57,704 bases of DNA from Mageeibacillus sp. UBA5439 (GTDB lineage: Bacteria; Bacillota; Clostridia; Saccharofermentanales; DTU023), in contig DIRJ01000012.1 of assembly GCA_002427505.1 (NCBI GenBank), forward strand, positions 35,301 through 93,004, written 5' to 3'. Under the pieces are notes generated by a model. The model saw nothing but the letters and a program-made list of their open reading frames with translations, ran no database searches and was not told the origin of the DNA. Below, piece after piece: positions 42,446 through 50,261 of this stretch. The position numbers and the translations under genes are program-made. How positions within the stretch are numbered: the first letter of the stretch is position 1; each line of letters begins with the position of its first letter.

Positions 42446-45400
42446 TCAGGAACAGCCGGTTGTTTCGCCGCAGTCCAGACACACTTTGCAGGTGCCGTTG
42501 CGAACCATGCGGGTACCTGAACAGTTGGAGCAGGTGGAGCCATCATAAAGGCGTTCACCACCTTTGGCCGCATCAGCTGCACTCTCATGGATATATTCAT
42601 CCATACTGATCTGCGTCGGCGTCACAGCAGCGGCATCTCCTTTATGTTCGCTGCCGTCCGGCTTGACCTGAACGCGGGAGTAATCGCCTGTCTCGATGTC
42701 AATTACCTTGCTGATCAGGTCGGACACGGAAGTACAGTATTTGATGTAAGGATGACGCTGCACAAAGCCATAGGGTTCGAATTTCTGTCCACGGAGCATT
42801 TTGGAGATTGATTCGGGCTCAATGCCGTACTGCAGCATAACTGAAATTGTCTTGGACAGGGAGTTCAGCAAACCGGTAATCAAAGTTCCTTCACGGTCAG
42901 TGGTCATAAACAGCTCAACCACCTTACCGCTTTCATCGCGGTTGACAGTGATGTAGACTTTAACATCCTCGATTTGAGCAGGGTGCGTAACACCACTGCG
43001 AATACCCTCAGGCTTGACGCGCTTATGCACGCCGGGCGATGCCAGCCCTTCCTCACATGCCGCCAGAGATCTGCGGGCATTCTCAGCATAATGCAGCAAG
43101 TCCTGATAGGACATGTCCGCCAGGGGGATATCATGGCTGTTATCAGCTCCCAGACGCAGGTTCAGGGGTTGAGTGAATTTTGAACCGTCGCGGTAGAGAG
43201 TAATACCCTTGACACCCATTTTCCAGGAGCTAAGCACTACATCTGCAAAATCTTCAACTGTTGCTTCCCGGGGCAGGTTTACCGTTTTGGAAATTGCGCC
43301 GGAGATCAAAGGTGTTATGGCGGAGACCATCTTAACATGACCGAGGTAATGAATATAACGCTTACCTGTCCCACACTGGTTGGCTGTATCAAAGACTGGC
43401 AGATCTTCTTCTCTGAGATGGGGTGCTCCTTCAATTTTCCCATCCAGAATCATGCCCTTGTCATCAACTCTCAGGATGTAATCAGTGATATCTTTACATT
43501 CAGAGGCTGAGTAGCCTAAAGCCTTGAGACCATTTTCCACTACTGGATTGACCAGTTTCATATAGCCGCCGCCTGATAGCTTTTTATAACTTACATGGGA
43601 GAAGAAGGGTTCAATGCTGGTTGAAGCACAATCCATGGCAAAAGAAATCGTTCCGGTAGGGGCCATGACAGAAACCTGCGCATTGCGATAGCCATATTTT
43701 TCGCCCTCAAGCTCAGCTTGCTGCCAGCTTGTCCTGATTTGCTCACTAAGATCTGCCAGGCCCAGCTTCTGCAGTGTTTCATGTGAAAGACGCGGCAAGT
43801 CATAGTTCAGATCTTCTGCCTCATCCCGGCGCACTCCTGCAGCACGGCTGTGATTACGAATAACCCGCAGCATGTAGGGCTTGTTTTTTTCATAATGTGC
43901 AAAAGGTCCGCAGCGCCGGGCCATCTCAGCAGAAACAAGATAGCTTTGTCCGGTAATCAGACCTGATAAAGCTGCACCGATCTGACGAGCCTCGTCCGAG
44001 TCATAGGGCAGGCCGAGTGACATCAGCAAAGCGGCCAGATTCGCCATACCCAGACCCGTGGCACGAAAGCCCCAGGTTTTGCGGGCGATAGCTTCGGTAG
44101 GGAATTGCCCCCAGTAAATGGAAGCTTCCAGTACAAGCTGGCACAAAGTTATCATATGGGTCAGGCCCGCAACATCATAATGCTTCTGCTCAGTGTCGTA
44201 GAAATTTAAGACATTGATTGAGGCGAGGTTGCAGCTGCTGTCATCAAGAAAAGCGTATTCACCACAGGGATTGCTGGCATTGATCCGGTTGTGTTTGGCA
44301 CCGTATTTACCGTCTTCTCCGGCGGGACAAGTATGCCAGGCATTGAAAGTGTCATCAAACTGGGGTGCCGGATCAGCACAACGCCAGGCTGATTGATTGA
44401 AAAGTTTCCAGATCGAACTTACAGAAACTTCTCGGTTGACACTGCTATCGATACGCCCGCGCAGTTCAAATTTTGCATCGGGCTTACGGTCGAGCGAATC
44501 AACTGCTTTCATAAACTCATCGCTGAAGCGGATAGAGTTATTGGAGTTTTGGCCGGACACAGTCAGATAGGCTTCTCCGTCAATATCAGCGTCGTAGCCC
44601 ATTTTGGACAAGGCAATGACCTTATCCTCTTCTTTGGCTTTCCAGGAAATAAAGGTTTCTATTTCCGGATGATCAACATCCAGACAGACCATCTTCGCTG
44701 CCCGGCGTGTTGTGCCTCCCGACTTGATGGCTCCGGCATTGCGGTCGAGTCCTTTCAGAAAGCTCATCAGACCTGAAGAATGACCACCGCCTGAAAGCCT
44801 TTCGCCTTCTGCCCTGATGTTGGAGAAATTAGTTCCTGTCCCTGAACCACCTTTAAATAATTTAGTCTCAGTAACATAAGCCTCAGAGATTGATTGCGGA
44901 CCCATTAATTTATCTTCGATCGAAAGTATGAAACAGGCTGAAGCCTGTGAACGGGTATAGGTGTCCTCCGACTCCACCACTGCCGCTTTTTCTTCGTCAT
45001 AATAGTAGAGAGAATTATTGCCGCCGCTGATACCATACTTAAGTTTCAGTCCGGTATTAAACCATTGAGGTGAATTGGGCGCGAACATTTGCGCCAGCAG
45101 GGCATAGACAATTTCATCATAAAGGATCAGAGATTCTTCCTGACTGATCATGCCCTCATCAAGCAGGGCAGCAAGCCAAAAAGAGACCATGCGGTCTGCT
45201 ACCTGCCGCATGGAATGTTCGTGACCTCGCTCGGTCGGAACTCCCGCCTTGCGAAAATATTTGCTCGCAATAATATCACAGGCCTGCTGAGAGTAGTGCA
45301 CGGGGAATTCGAGATCCCTCATGTCACAAATAACACGGCCGCTTTTATGATCCTGCAGCAGTACATCAACCTTTTTCCATTGGAAAAGATCAAATACCGT

Positions 45401-45463
45401 CTTGTCGCTATCCTCCAATCCCACAGTAAAGTAACGTTTTATATACTGTTTACCCGTCTCCAT
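42446..45463 (-). CDS. nrdJ: Class II (adenosylcobalamin-dependent) ribonucleotide reductase
   Basis: A 1005-residue protein. It reduces ribonucleotides to deoxyribonucleotides using a thiyl radical generated from adenosylcobalamin. Visible are the PNSPQWFNTG substrate loop, the first redox Cys in SQASACFILS, the glycine-rich GGSGTGTNFS, the active-site ASNPCGEYAFLDDSSCNLAS with radical Cys and Glu, and MAPTGTISFAMDCASTSIEP. The last 30 residues form a Cys-rich tail (CSNC...CKVCLDCGETTGC), a zinc ribbon plus re-reduction Cys as in vitamin B12-dependent NrdJ. AAAGGGAGAG precedes the ATG. The promoter carries a candidate NrdR box pair. Confidence 0.97.
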   Translation of the reverse strand: METGKQYIKRYFTVGLEDSDKTVFDLFQWKKVDVLLQDHKSGRVICDMRDLEFPVHYSQQACDIIASKYFRKAGVPTERGHEHSMRQVADRMVSFWLAALLDEGMISQEESLILYDEIVYALLAQMFAPNSPQWFNTGLKLKYGISGGNNSLYYYDEEKAAVVESEDTYTRSQASACFILSIEDKLMGPQSISEAYVTETKLFKGGSGTGTNFSNIRAEGERLSGGGHSSGLMSFLKGLDRNAGAIKSGGTTRRAAKMVCLDVDHPEIETFISWKAKEEDKVIALSKMGYDADIDGEAYLTVSGQNSNNSIRFSDEFMKAVDSLDRKPDAKFELRGRIDSSVNREVSVSSIWKLFNQSAWRCADPAPQFDDTFNAWHTCPAGEDGKYGAKHNRINASNPCGEYAFLDDSSCNLASINVLNFYDTEQKHYDVAGLTHMITLCQLVLEASIYWGQFPTEAIARKTWGFRATGLGMANLAALLMSLGLPYDSDEARQIGAALSGLITGQSYLVSAEMARRCGPFAHYEKNKPYMLRVIRNHSRAAGVRRDEAEDLNYDLPRLSHETLQKLGLADLSEQIRTSWQQAELEGEKYGYRNAQVSVMAPTGTISFAMDCASTSIEPFFSHVSYKKLSGGGYMKLVNPVVENGLKALGYSASECKDITDYILRVDDKGMILDGKIEGAPHLREEDLPVFDTANQCGTGKRYIHYLGHVKMVSAITPLISGAISKTVNLPREATVEDFADVVLSSWKMGVKGITLYRDGSKFTQPLNLRLGADNSHDIPLADMSYQDLLHYAENARRSLAACEEGLASPGVHKRVKPEGIRSGVTHPAQIEDVKVYITVNRDESGKVVELFMTTDREGTLITGLLNSLSKTISVMLQYGIEPESISKMLRGQKFEPYGFVQRHPYIKYCTSVSDLISKVIDIETGDYSRVQVKPDGSEHKGDAAAVTPTQISMDEYIHESAADAAKGGERLYDGSTCSNCSGTRMVRNGTCKVCLDCGETTGCS

Positions 45464-45488
45464 AACTCTCTCCCTTTTTATAAAGTAA

Positions 45489-45536
45489 CTACGCTATATA
45501 GTGCCTTGTTTTAGATAATACCACCACATGTTGTGG
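45489..45536 (-). promoter_or_regulatory. Candidate NrdR box pair over the nrdJ promoter
   Basis: Two 16-bp sites at 45489-45504 and 45521-45536 each match the NrdR consensus at about 11 of 16 positions, by my alignment. Their centres are 32 bases apart, the spacing expected of paired NrdR boxes on one face of the helix. The nrdJ extended -10 (TGG plus TATTAT on the minus strand, 45515-45523) lies between them, with the predicted start near 45508. Binding at both sites would block the promoter. NrdR itself is not in the window. Confidence 0.5.
45515..45523 (-). promoter_or_regulatory. Extended -10 of the nrdJ promoter
   Basis: TGG followed by TATTAT on the minus strand, without a good -35. 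The start near 45508 gives a leader of about 45 bases. Confidence 0.5.
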
Positions 45537-45553
45537 CTAGCTTGAAGAAAGAA

Positions 45554-45643
45554 GCAGATTAAGCACAATGTAATCTGATTGTAACAATAGCCTTCAAACC
45601 TGATTTTTTGTCCGGGTCATCTGGCGGAAAATGCTTAATCTGC
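45554..45643. repeat. 12-bp perfect inverted repeat with 66-base spacer
   Basis: GCAGATTAAGCA (45554-45565) and TGCTTAATCTGC (45632-45643) are exact reverse complements. The inner part of the left arm can also pair with TAATCT at 45571-45576, so a transcript could switch between a short and a long hairpin. It lies upstream of both divergent promoters, so a DNA site for a looping regulator is equally possible. Confidence 0.5.
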
Positions 45644-45678
45644 GGTGGTTGAGCGGTGCCCGTGCACATGTGTTTTCG

Positions 45679-45707
45679 TTGTAAAAATTTACAAGGTCAT
45701 TTATACT
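45679..45707 (+). promoter_or_regulatory. Candidate distal promoter of the apbE-cca operon with palindrome
   Basis: TTGTAA (45679-45684), a 17-base spacer and TATACT (45702-45707). The -35 is the left arm of a palindrome (TTGTAAA, two bases, TTTACAA; 45679-45694), a likely operator. Confidence 0.45.
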
Positions 45708-45728
45708 GTCCTTGTTAATATGCCGAAT

Positions 45729-45757
45729 TTTAAATAAGTATTTTGTACATGTATACT
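45729..45757 (+). promoter_or_regulatory. Candidate proximal promoter of the apbE-cca operon
   Basis: TTTAAA (45729-45734), a 17-base spacer and TATACT (45752-45757). The start near 45764 gives a leader of about 41 bases before the GTG at 45805. Confidence 0.4.
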
Positions 45758-45804
45758 AGAGATTCGCAAGATGAAGAAAATTAAGTAAAGAGAGGTTATT
45801 GGCA

Positions 45805-46809
45805 GTGGGCATTGAAGAGCAAAGTACTACGTTTAATGAATTTGAAAATCTAATTACGGTTGTGATTCACTCCATCCAGGGCCGGGGCATGCGCGGCGGC
45901 GACCCTCTGACGGAAAAAGATAAAAAAGATATTAAAGTGTTATTGAGTGAGTGTCGTGGTATTGCTAATAAAGTTTCCCGTTGCCTCAATACCAGAATTA
46001 ACCGTGCTGAATTGTCTTCGCTGATGCGCCGCTATGAGGTCAACAAGCCTTTTAAGATCAGTCCCATGTTATATGAGTTTATTGAAGCCAATCTGCACGT
46101 CTATGACTTGGCTGAAGGTGATTATGATTTTACTGTCACCCCCCTGACCATTGCCTGGCGTGAAATTGATGAGAAGGGACTGACTGATTACGACGATATG
46201 CTGCAGGAAGCTCTGTCGCGGGTTGGAGCAGAGTACGTCGAGCTGGTTCCCGAAAGCTCCTCGGTTATTCTTAAACTTCCCAATATGAGGCTTGATCATG
46301 GCGCTTCGTACCGGGGATACACCCTTCGCTATATGAAAGAACATCTCGTTAAGAACGGCGTGACCAGCGGTTACATTAATATGGGCGGCACCCTCCACAT
46401 GATCGGGTGCAAACCGGACGGCAGTCCCTGGCGCAGCAGTCTGCTGAACCAACTTGATGAAGGTAATGCGATCGGTGTAATTGAATTGCAGGACAAAGCT
46501 ATCGCCTCAGCAACAGTTGATGAACGCGGTTATGTCAAAGGAACCAGGCTTTATCGTCATCTGATTAATCCTTATACCGGGAAAAAACGTGATGCCGGCC
46601 TGTTCAGTGTCAGCTGTATATCCGACTCACCCTGGCTGGCAGATATTACAACCACTGTCATGTTCCTGATCGGTTTAGAGCGGGGTGAAAAATTCATGAA
46701 GCAGATTTCGGAAGAAATGAATGTTTTCACAGCCTATACAGCTGTCAACAATGAAGGAGATGTGTTCGTCAGCCCCAGTCTTGAATTCATTCCTGCCGGA
46801 GAGCTCTGA
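45805..46809 (+). CDS. ApbE-like FAD:protein FMN transferase, no signal peptide
   Basis: About 334 residues. The ApbE fold is recognised by LDHGASYRGYTLRYMKEHL (normally Gly-Ala-x-x-Lys-Gly; here Arg replaces the Lys), GYINMGGTLHMIG, HLINPYTGKK and the late WLADITTTVMFLIG block with the metal-binding Asp/Thr. ApbE attaches FMN to Thr of target flavoproteins and is normally an exported lipoprotein. This one has no signal sequence or lipobox, so it would act in the cytoplasm, and no Rnf or Nqr target is nearby. The N-terminal 45 residues are divergent. GTG 45805 is nine bases from AGAGG and preferred over TTG 45799. It overlaps cca by one base. Confidence 0.72.
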   Translation: MGIEEQSTTFNEFENLITVVIHSIQGRGMRGGDPLTEKDKKDIKVLLSECRGIANKVSRCLNTRINRAELSSLMRRYEVNKPFKISPMLYEFIEANLHVYDLAEGDYDFTVTPLTIAWREIDEKGLTDYDDMLQEALSRVGAEYVELVPESSSVILKLPNMRLDHGASYRGYTLRYMKEHLVKNGVTSGYINMGGTLHMIGCKPDGSPWRSSLLNQLDEGNAIGVIELQDKAIASATVDERGYVKGTRLYRHLINPYTGKKRDAGLFSVSCISDSPWLADITTTVMFLIGLERGEKFMKQISEEMNVFTAYTAVNNEGDVFVSPSLEFIPAGEL

Positions 46810-48092
46810 TGCTGCCGGGCTCAGATGACTTCCGGGCCGGGTCAGTAAAGTCTTATTATGATGCAGCGCGTTACTGTATTGAAGAACTGGAGGCAAATAG
46901 TTTTGAAGCATATGTCGTGGGCGGTACTGTCCGCGACATTCTTTCCGGCCGGAAAGTCTCTGATCTCGATATAGCCACTTCCGCCCGCCCCGATCAGGTA
47001 CATAAAGTTTTCTCCGGCTGCAGAGTAGTGGATACCGGAATTAAACACGGCACGGTCACGCTGATCCTGCCGGCAGATGATGCCGGTAAGCTTCATCTTG
47101 AAATTACCACTTATCGTCTTGAATCTGCTTATAGCGACGCACGTCATCCCGACCAGATTGAATTCACAGATTCGATTGAGGAGGATCTGGCCAGACGTGA
47201 TCTGACAATAAATGCCATGGCCTGGCATCCTCAACGCGGCCTTCTTGATCCTTATAACGGAAAAAAAGATCTTGAAGCCGGAGTTCTGCGGGCGGTAGGC
47301 CTGCCTGAAGAGAGGTTCCGGGAAGATGCTCTGCGCATACTGCGCACCCTGCGTTTAGCAGCAGAACTGGGTTTCCTTATCGAAAAACACACGGAAGATG
47401 CTCTCATAGCTGCAAGGGAACGGCTGACACTTGTTGCTGCTGAAAGGCTTTATGTCGAGTGGGCGCGCCTGATTACGGCGACTGAGGCAGGTCCAATTAT
47501 TAACAAGTATTGGCAGGTCATCGCCATCTTTCTGCCGGAATTTTCCGCCTTCAGTGACAGTGTAAGCAGGGAAAAATTTCTGCCGCGGCTCAAGCTGCTG
47601 CCGGCCCGCTTTGCTGACCGGATGGCTTACCTGGCTGCACTGGTCAGCTGCGGGATCAGTACAAACTTAATCAGTCCGGCCCTTTCTCTCTGCCAAAGTT
47701 TAAAATGTCCTAAGAAGCTGGCACAGGAAATAGTCTGCCTCAGCGAAGGGGCAGTCACTGCCTTCCCTCCGGACAAGCTATCGGTTGACAGGATCCGCCA
47801 GCAGCTAGCCGCCTCCGGGCGAAGTTTTGATGATCTCTTGTTGCTGAAAAGCCTGCTTGGTCAGGCTCAGGAAGACATAGAAGAGCTCCGGAAAATTGAT
47901 CAGGAACTCAGTCTGGCAAATCTGCACGGTCTCCAATCCCTTGACATCGGTGGTGAAGACCTGGTCAAGCTAGGCTTCCAGGGCAAGGCTGTCGGTTCAG
48001 CCCTGAACAAGCTCTATGAAGCTGTACTTTGTGATGGTCTCGCAAATAAGAAAGACAGTCTCCTGGCAAGAGCCCGGACTTATCCTAAGTAA
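46809..48092 (+). CDS. cca: CCA tRNA nucleotidyltransferase
   Basis: A 427-residue class II nucleotidyltransferase of the polyA polymerase family. Visible are YVVGGTVRDILSGRKVSDLDIATSA (Gly-Gly, Arg-Asp and catalytic Asp-x-Asp), DLTINAMAW and RFREDALRILRTLRLAAELGF. It adds or repairs the 3' CCA of tRNA. The C-terminal 200 residues are divergent, so a CC- or A-adding enzyme, or a polyA polymerase, cannot be fully excluded. Its ATG shares one base with the upstream stop (TGATG), so the two genes are translationally coupled. Confidence 0.88.
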   Translation: MLPGSDDFRAGSVKSYYDAARYCIEELEANSFEAYVVGGTVRDILSGRKVSDLDIATSARPDQVHKVFSGCRVVDTGIKHGTVTLILPADDAGKLHLEITTYRLESAYSDARHPDQIEFTDSIEEDLARRDLTINAMAWHPQRGLLDPYNGKKDLEAGVLRAVGLPEERFREDALRILRTLRLAAELGFLIEKHTEDALIAARERLTLVAAERLYVEWARLITATEAGPIINKYWQVIAIFLPEFSAFSDSVSREKFLPRLKLLPARFADRMAYLAALVSCGISTNLISPALSLCQSLKCPKKLAQEIVCLSEGAVTAFPPDKLSVDRIRQQLAASGRSFDDLLLLKSLLGQAQEDIEELRKIDQELSLANLHGLQSLDIGGEDLVKLGFQGKAVGSALNKLYEAVLCDGLANKKDSLLARARTYPK

Positions 48093-48131
48093 AGCATTTT
48101 CTACAAACAATTATATCTGCTTTAAGTGTTG

Positions 48132-48159
48132 TTGATTATCGTGCAAATATTTGTATAAT
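48132..48159 (+). promoter_or_regulatory. Predicted promoter of BMP importer 2
   Basis: TTGATT (48132-48137), a 16-base spacer and TATAAT (48154-48159). The start near 48166 gives a leader of about 70 bases. Confidence 0.6.
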
Positions 48160-48191
48160 TAGTAATAACTTCTGACTGTACAACTAATTAT
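48155..48191. repeat. 9-bp inverted repeat overlapping the importer 2 promoter
   Basis: ATAATTAGT (48155-48163) and ACTAATTAT (48183-48191) are exact reverse complements separated by 19 bases. The left arm covers most of the -10 box and the right arm lies about 20 bases inside the transcript, which suits an operator for a repressor. Confidence 0.45.
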
Positions 48192-48235
48192 CTCTTCTGC
48201 ATTGGCCCCAAAAACTGTCTTAAGGCTGAAAGGGT

Positions 48236-49324
48236 ATGGTGACTCCTATAATTAAAAGAAAAGCACATTCACTATTTCAAATGCTCGTCTCAATTTTCCT
48301 GTCATTTGTTCTTGCCCTGTTTATTGGCGGAGTCATTATTGAGCTAACCGGTGAAAGCGCTCTGAACACTTATAAGGTTTTGGTAAACGGAGCTTTTGTA
48401 GGTAAAAACAACATCAGTGAGACGCTCATAAAATCCAGCATCCTGTTGCTTACCGGGCTTAGTTATGCCTTTGTCGCGGAATGTGGTCTCATCAACATCG
48501 GTGCTGAAGGGCAGCTGTACATAGGAGCTGCCTGTAGTACTGCTGTCGGCATCTACTGGACTTTTTTGCCGGGTCCCCTGCATATGCTAATCGCCCTGCT
48601 GGCAGGTTTTATCGGTGGGATGGTCTGGGGCGGCATCGTTGGTTTCTTTAAAGCTAAATTCGGTGCTAATGAAATCATTATTTCCCTGATGATGAACTAC
48701 ATTGCTGCACTCCTGGTAAGCTATCTTGTCCATGCACCCATGAAAGACCTGACGCAAACTTACCCTTATTCATACCGCATTGCAGACAGTGCCAAGCTAC
48801 CCCGGCTTCTGGAAGGAACCCGCCTTCATGCCGGTATTATTGTAGCTCTGGTCTGCCTGATACTTTACTGGTTTTATTACAAGTACACTTCCAGAGGCTA
48901 CAGGATGCGTGTTATCGGGCAGAACAGGCTGGCTGCCGAGTATGCAGGCTATAATGTCCGCAAAAATGTTTTTGTAGCCATGATGATCGGCGGCGGCTTT
49001 GCCGGCTTAGGCGGAGCACTGGAAATACTTGGAATTCAATACCGGCTGTTCGATAATTTTTCCTCAGGATATGGTTTTGACGGTATATCTGCCGCTCTTT
49101 TAGCAAATTCCAACCCTGCCGGAATGGCACTGACTTCCATTCTTTTCGGCGGCTTGCGTAATGGCGGTCTGATGATTCAAATGAGAACGAATGTCTCCAG
49201 CACTCTTACCAGTGTGGTACAGTCACTGGTCATAATCTTAGTCCTGATGAAAGTTTTTAACCGGCTGCCTTTTCGGGGCAAGAAGAAGGAGATCGATATT
49301 ACGGGTAAAAGGAGTTCAAACTGA
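48236..49324 (+). CDS. BMP-type importer permease A (importer 2)
   Basis: A 362-residue BPD_transp_2 permease and paralogue of the 14143-15312 gene: GLINIGAEGQLYIGA corresponds to the FWNIGGEGQ motif and GANEIIISLMMNYIAALL to GTNETLFTLMLNYIA. It lacks the long N-terminal extension of its paralogue. It is the first gene of the second importer and shares one base with the next gene (TGATG). The start codon, ATG or GTG, is uncertain by a few codons. Confidence 0.92.
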   Translation: MVTPIIKRKAHSLFQMLVSIFLSFVLALFIGGVIIELTGESALNTYKVLVNGAFVGKNNISETLIKSSILLLTGLSYAFVAECGLINIGAEGQLYIGAACSTAVGIYWTFLPGPLHMLIALLAGFIGGMVWGGIVGFFKAKFGANEIIISLMMNYIAALLVSYLVHAPMKDLTQTYPYSYRIADSAKLPRLLEGTRLHAGIIVALVCLILYWFYYKYTSRGYRMRVIGQNRLAAEYAGYNVRKNVFVAMMIGGGFAGLGGALEILGIQYRLFDNFSSGYGFDGISAALLANSNPAGMALTSILFGGLRNGGLMIQMRTNVSSTLTSVVQSLVIILVLMKVFNRLPFRGKKKEIDITGKRSSN

Positions 49325-50205
49325 TGAATTTTGTACTTAGCTTTATTATCTCTGTAATACGTCAGACAGTCCCCATCCTTTATGTTGCACTCGGTGTACT
49401 TATAATACAGACATCCGGCATTATGAACCTTGCCTCCGAGGGAAAGATGCTCATCGCATGTTTTATCACCGCGATCGTCGCTTTCTATTCCGGAAGCGCC
49501 TGGATCGGTATGTTGGCCGGCATCCTCATAAGCGGCATCATTGGAGTAATTTATATATGGCTCATTCAGGCCTTTTATTTAAACCAGATTATAGTTGGTC
49601 TCGTCTTTAACACTCTGGCTCTTGGTATTACTACCTTACTTTATCGTCAAACTTTCTCTGCCGTTATGGAACTGGATCCCATTCTTCCCTCTTTTAAAAC
49701 TGAAATCGGGGGTTTTTCACTGCCGGTATATCTTGCTTTCCTGATGGTGCCGCTAGTGAGCTGCTTCCTCAAGCGCACCAATCCCGGTCTCAAGATCCGT
49801 TCTGTGGGAGAAAATCCCCGTGCTGTTGAGTCGATGGGCATCAGTGTTCAGGGAACCCGTTATCTGGCAGGCTTTTTAGGCAGTCTGCTCATCGGTGCCG
49901 GCGGGGCCTTCTTTACGCTGGGAGTATCCGGTATTTTTGCAGAAAATATGACTAACGGCCGCGGCTATATTGCGCTGACCGCCGTCACCGTAGGGCAATA
50001 TTATCCTAGCGGCACTCTGGCTATCGTGGCCTTGTTCGGCATAGGTGATGCTCTGCAGTACCGCCTGCAAGCCGCCGGAACTGCACTGCCACATCAGTTC
50101 GCCCAGATGATACCTTATCTAATGACCGTCATAGCACTTGTTCTCTTCGCCCGCAGCCCCAGATCTCCTGCCAGCCTGGGAAAACCATATTATAAGAATC
50201 GTTAG
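49324..50205 (+). CDS. BMP-type importer permease B (importer 2)
   Basis: A 293-residue BPD_transp_2 permease. SGIMNLASEGKMLIA is the N-terminal family motif (compare GNLNLGVEGIM in importer 1), and SVGENPRAVESMGISV is the coupling segment. It is somewhat shorter than its paralogue. It is translationally coupled to permease A and followed 56 bases later by the binding protein gene. Confidence 0.92.
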   Translation: MNFVLSFIISVIRQTVPILYVALGVLIIQTSGIMNLASEGKMLIACFITAIVAFYSGSAWIGMLAGILISGIIGVIYIWLIQAFYLNQIIVGLVFNTLALGITTLLYRQTFSAVMELDPILPSFKTEIGGFSLPVYLAFLMVPLVSCFLKRTNPGLKIRSVGENPRAVESMGISVQGTRYLAGFLGSLLIGAGGAFFTLGVSGIFAENMTNGRGYIALTAVTVGQYYPSGTLAIVALFGIGDALQYRLQAAGTALPHQFAQMIPYLMTVIALVLFARSPRSPASLGKPYYKNR

Positions 50206-50261
50206 CCTATACAGCGGCAGCTCGTCGATGTATTGCAGATAAAAGGAGGTTGAACTTTCAT

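Larger units (their letters stand above)
45464..45804. other. Divergent control region of nrdJ and the apbE-cca operon
   Basis: About 340 bases without a gene. From left to right it holds the nrdJ leader, a candidate NrdR box, the nrdJ -10, a second NrdR box, a 12-bp inverted repeat with arms 66 bases apart, a 16-bp palindrome and two candidate promoters for the rightward operon. No cobalamin riboswitch core (B12 box) was found on the nrdJ leader strand. Confidence 0.6.

Noticed and set aside
45464..45560. Cobalamin riboswitch upstream of nrdJ
   Set aside because: Expected for a B12-dependent enzyme, but no B12 box or conserved core was found on the minus strand; the predicted leader of about 45 bases is too short.
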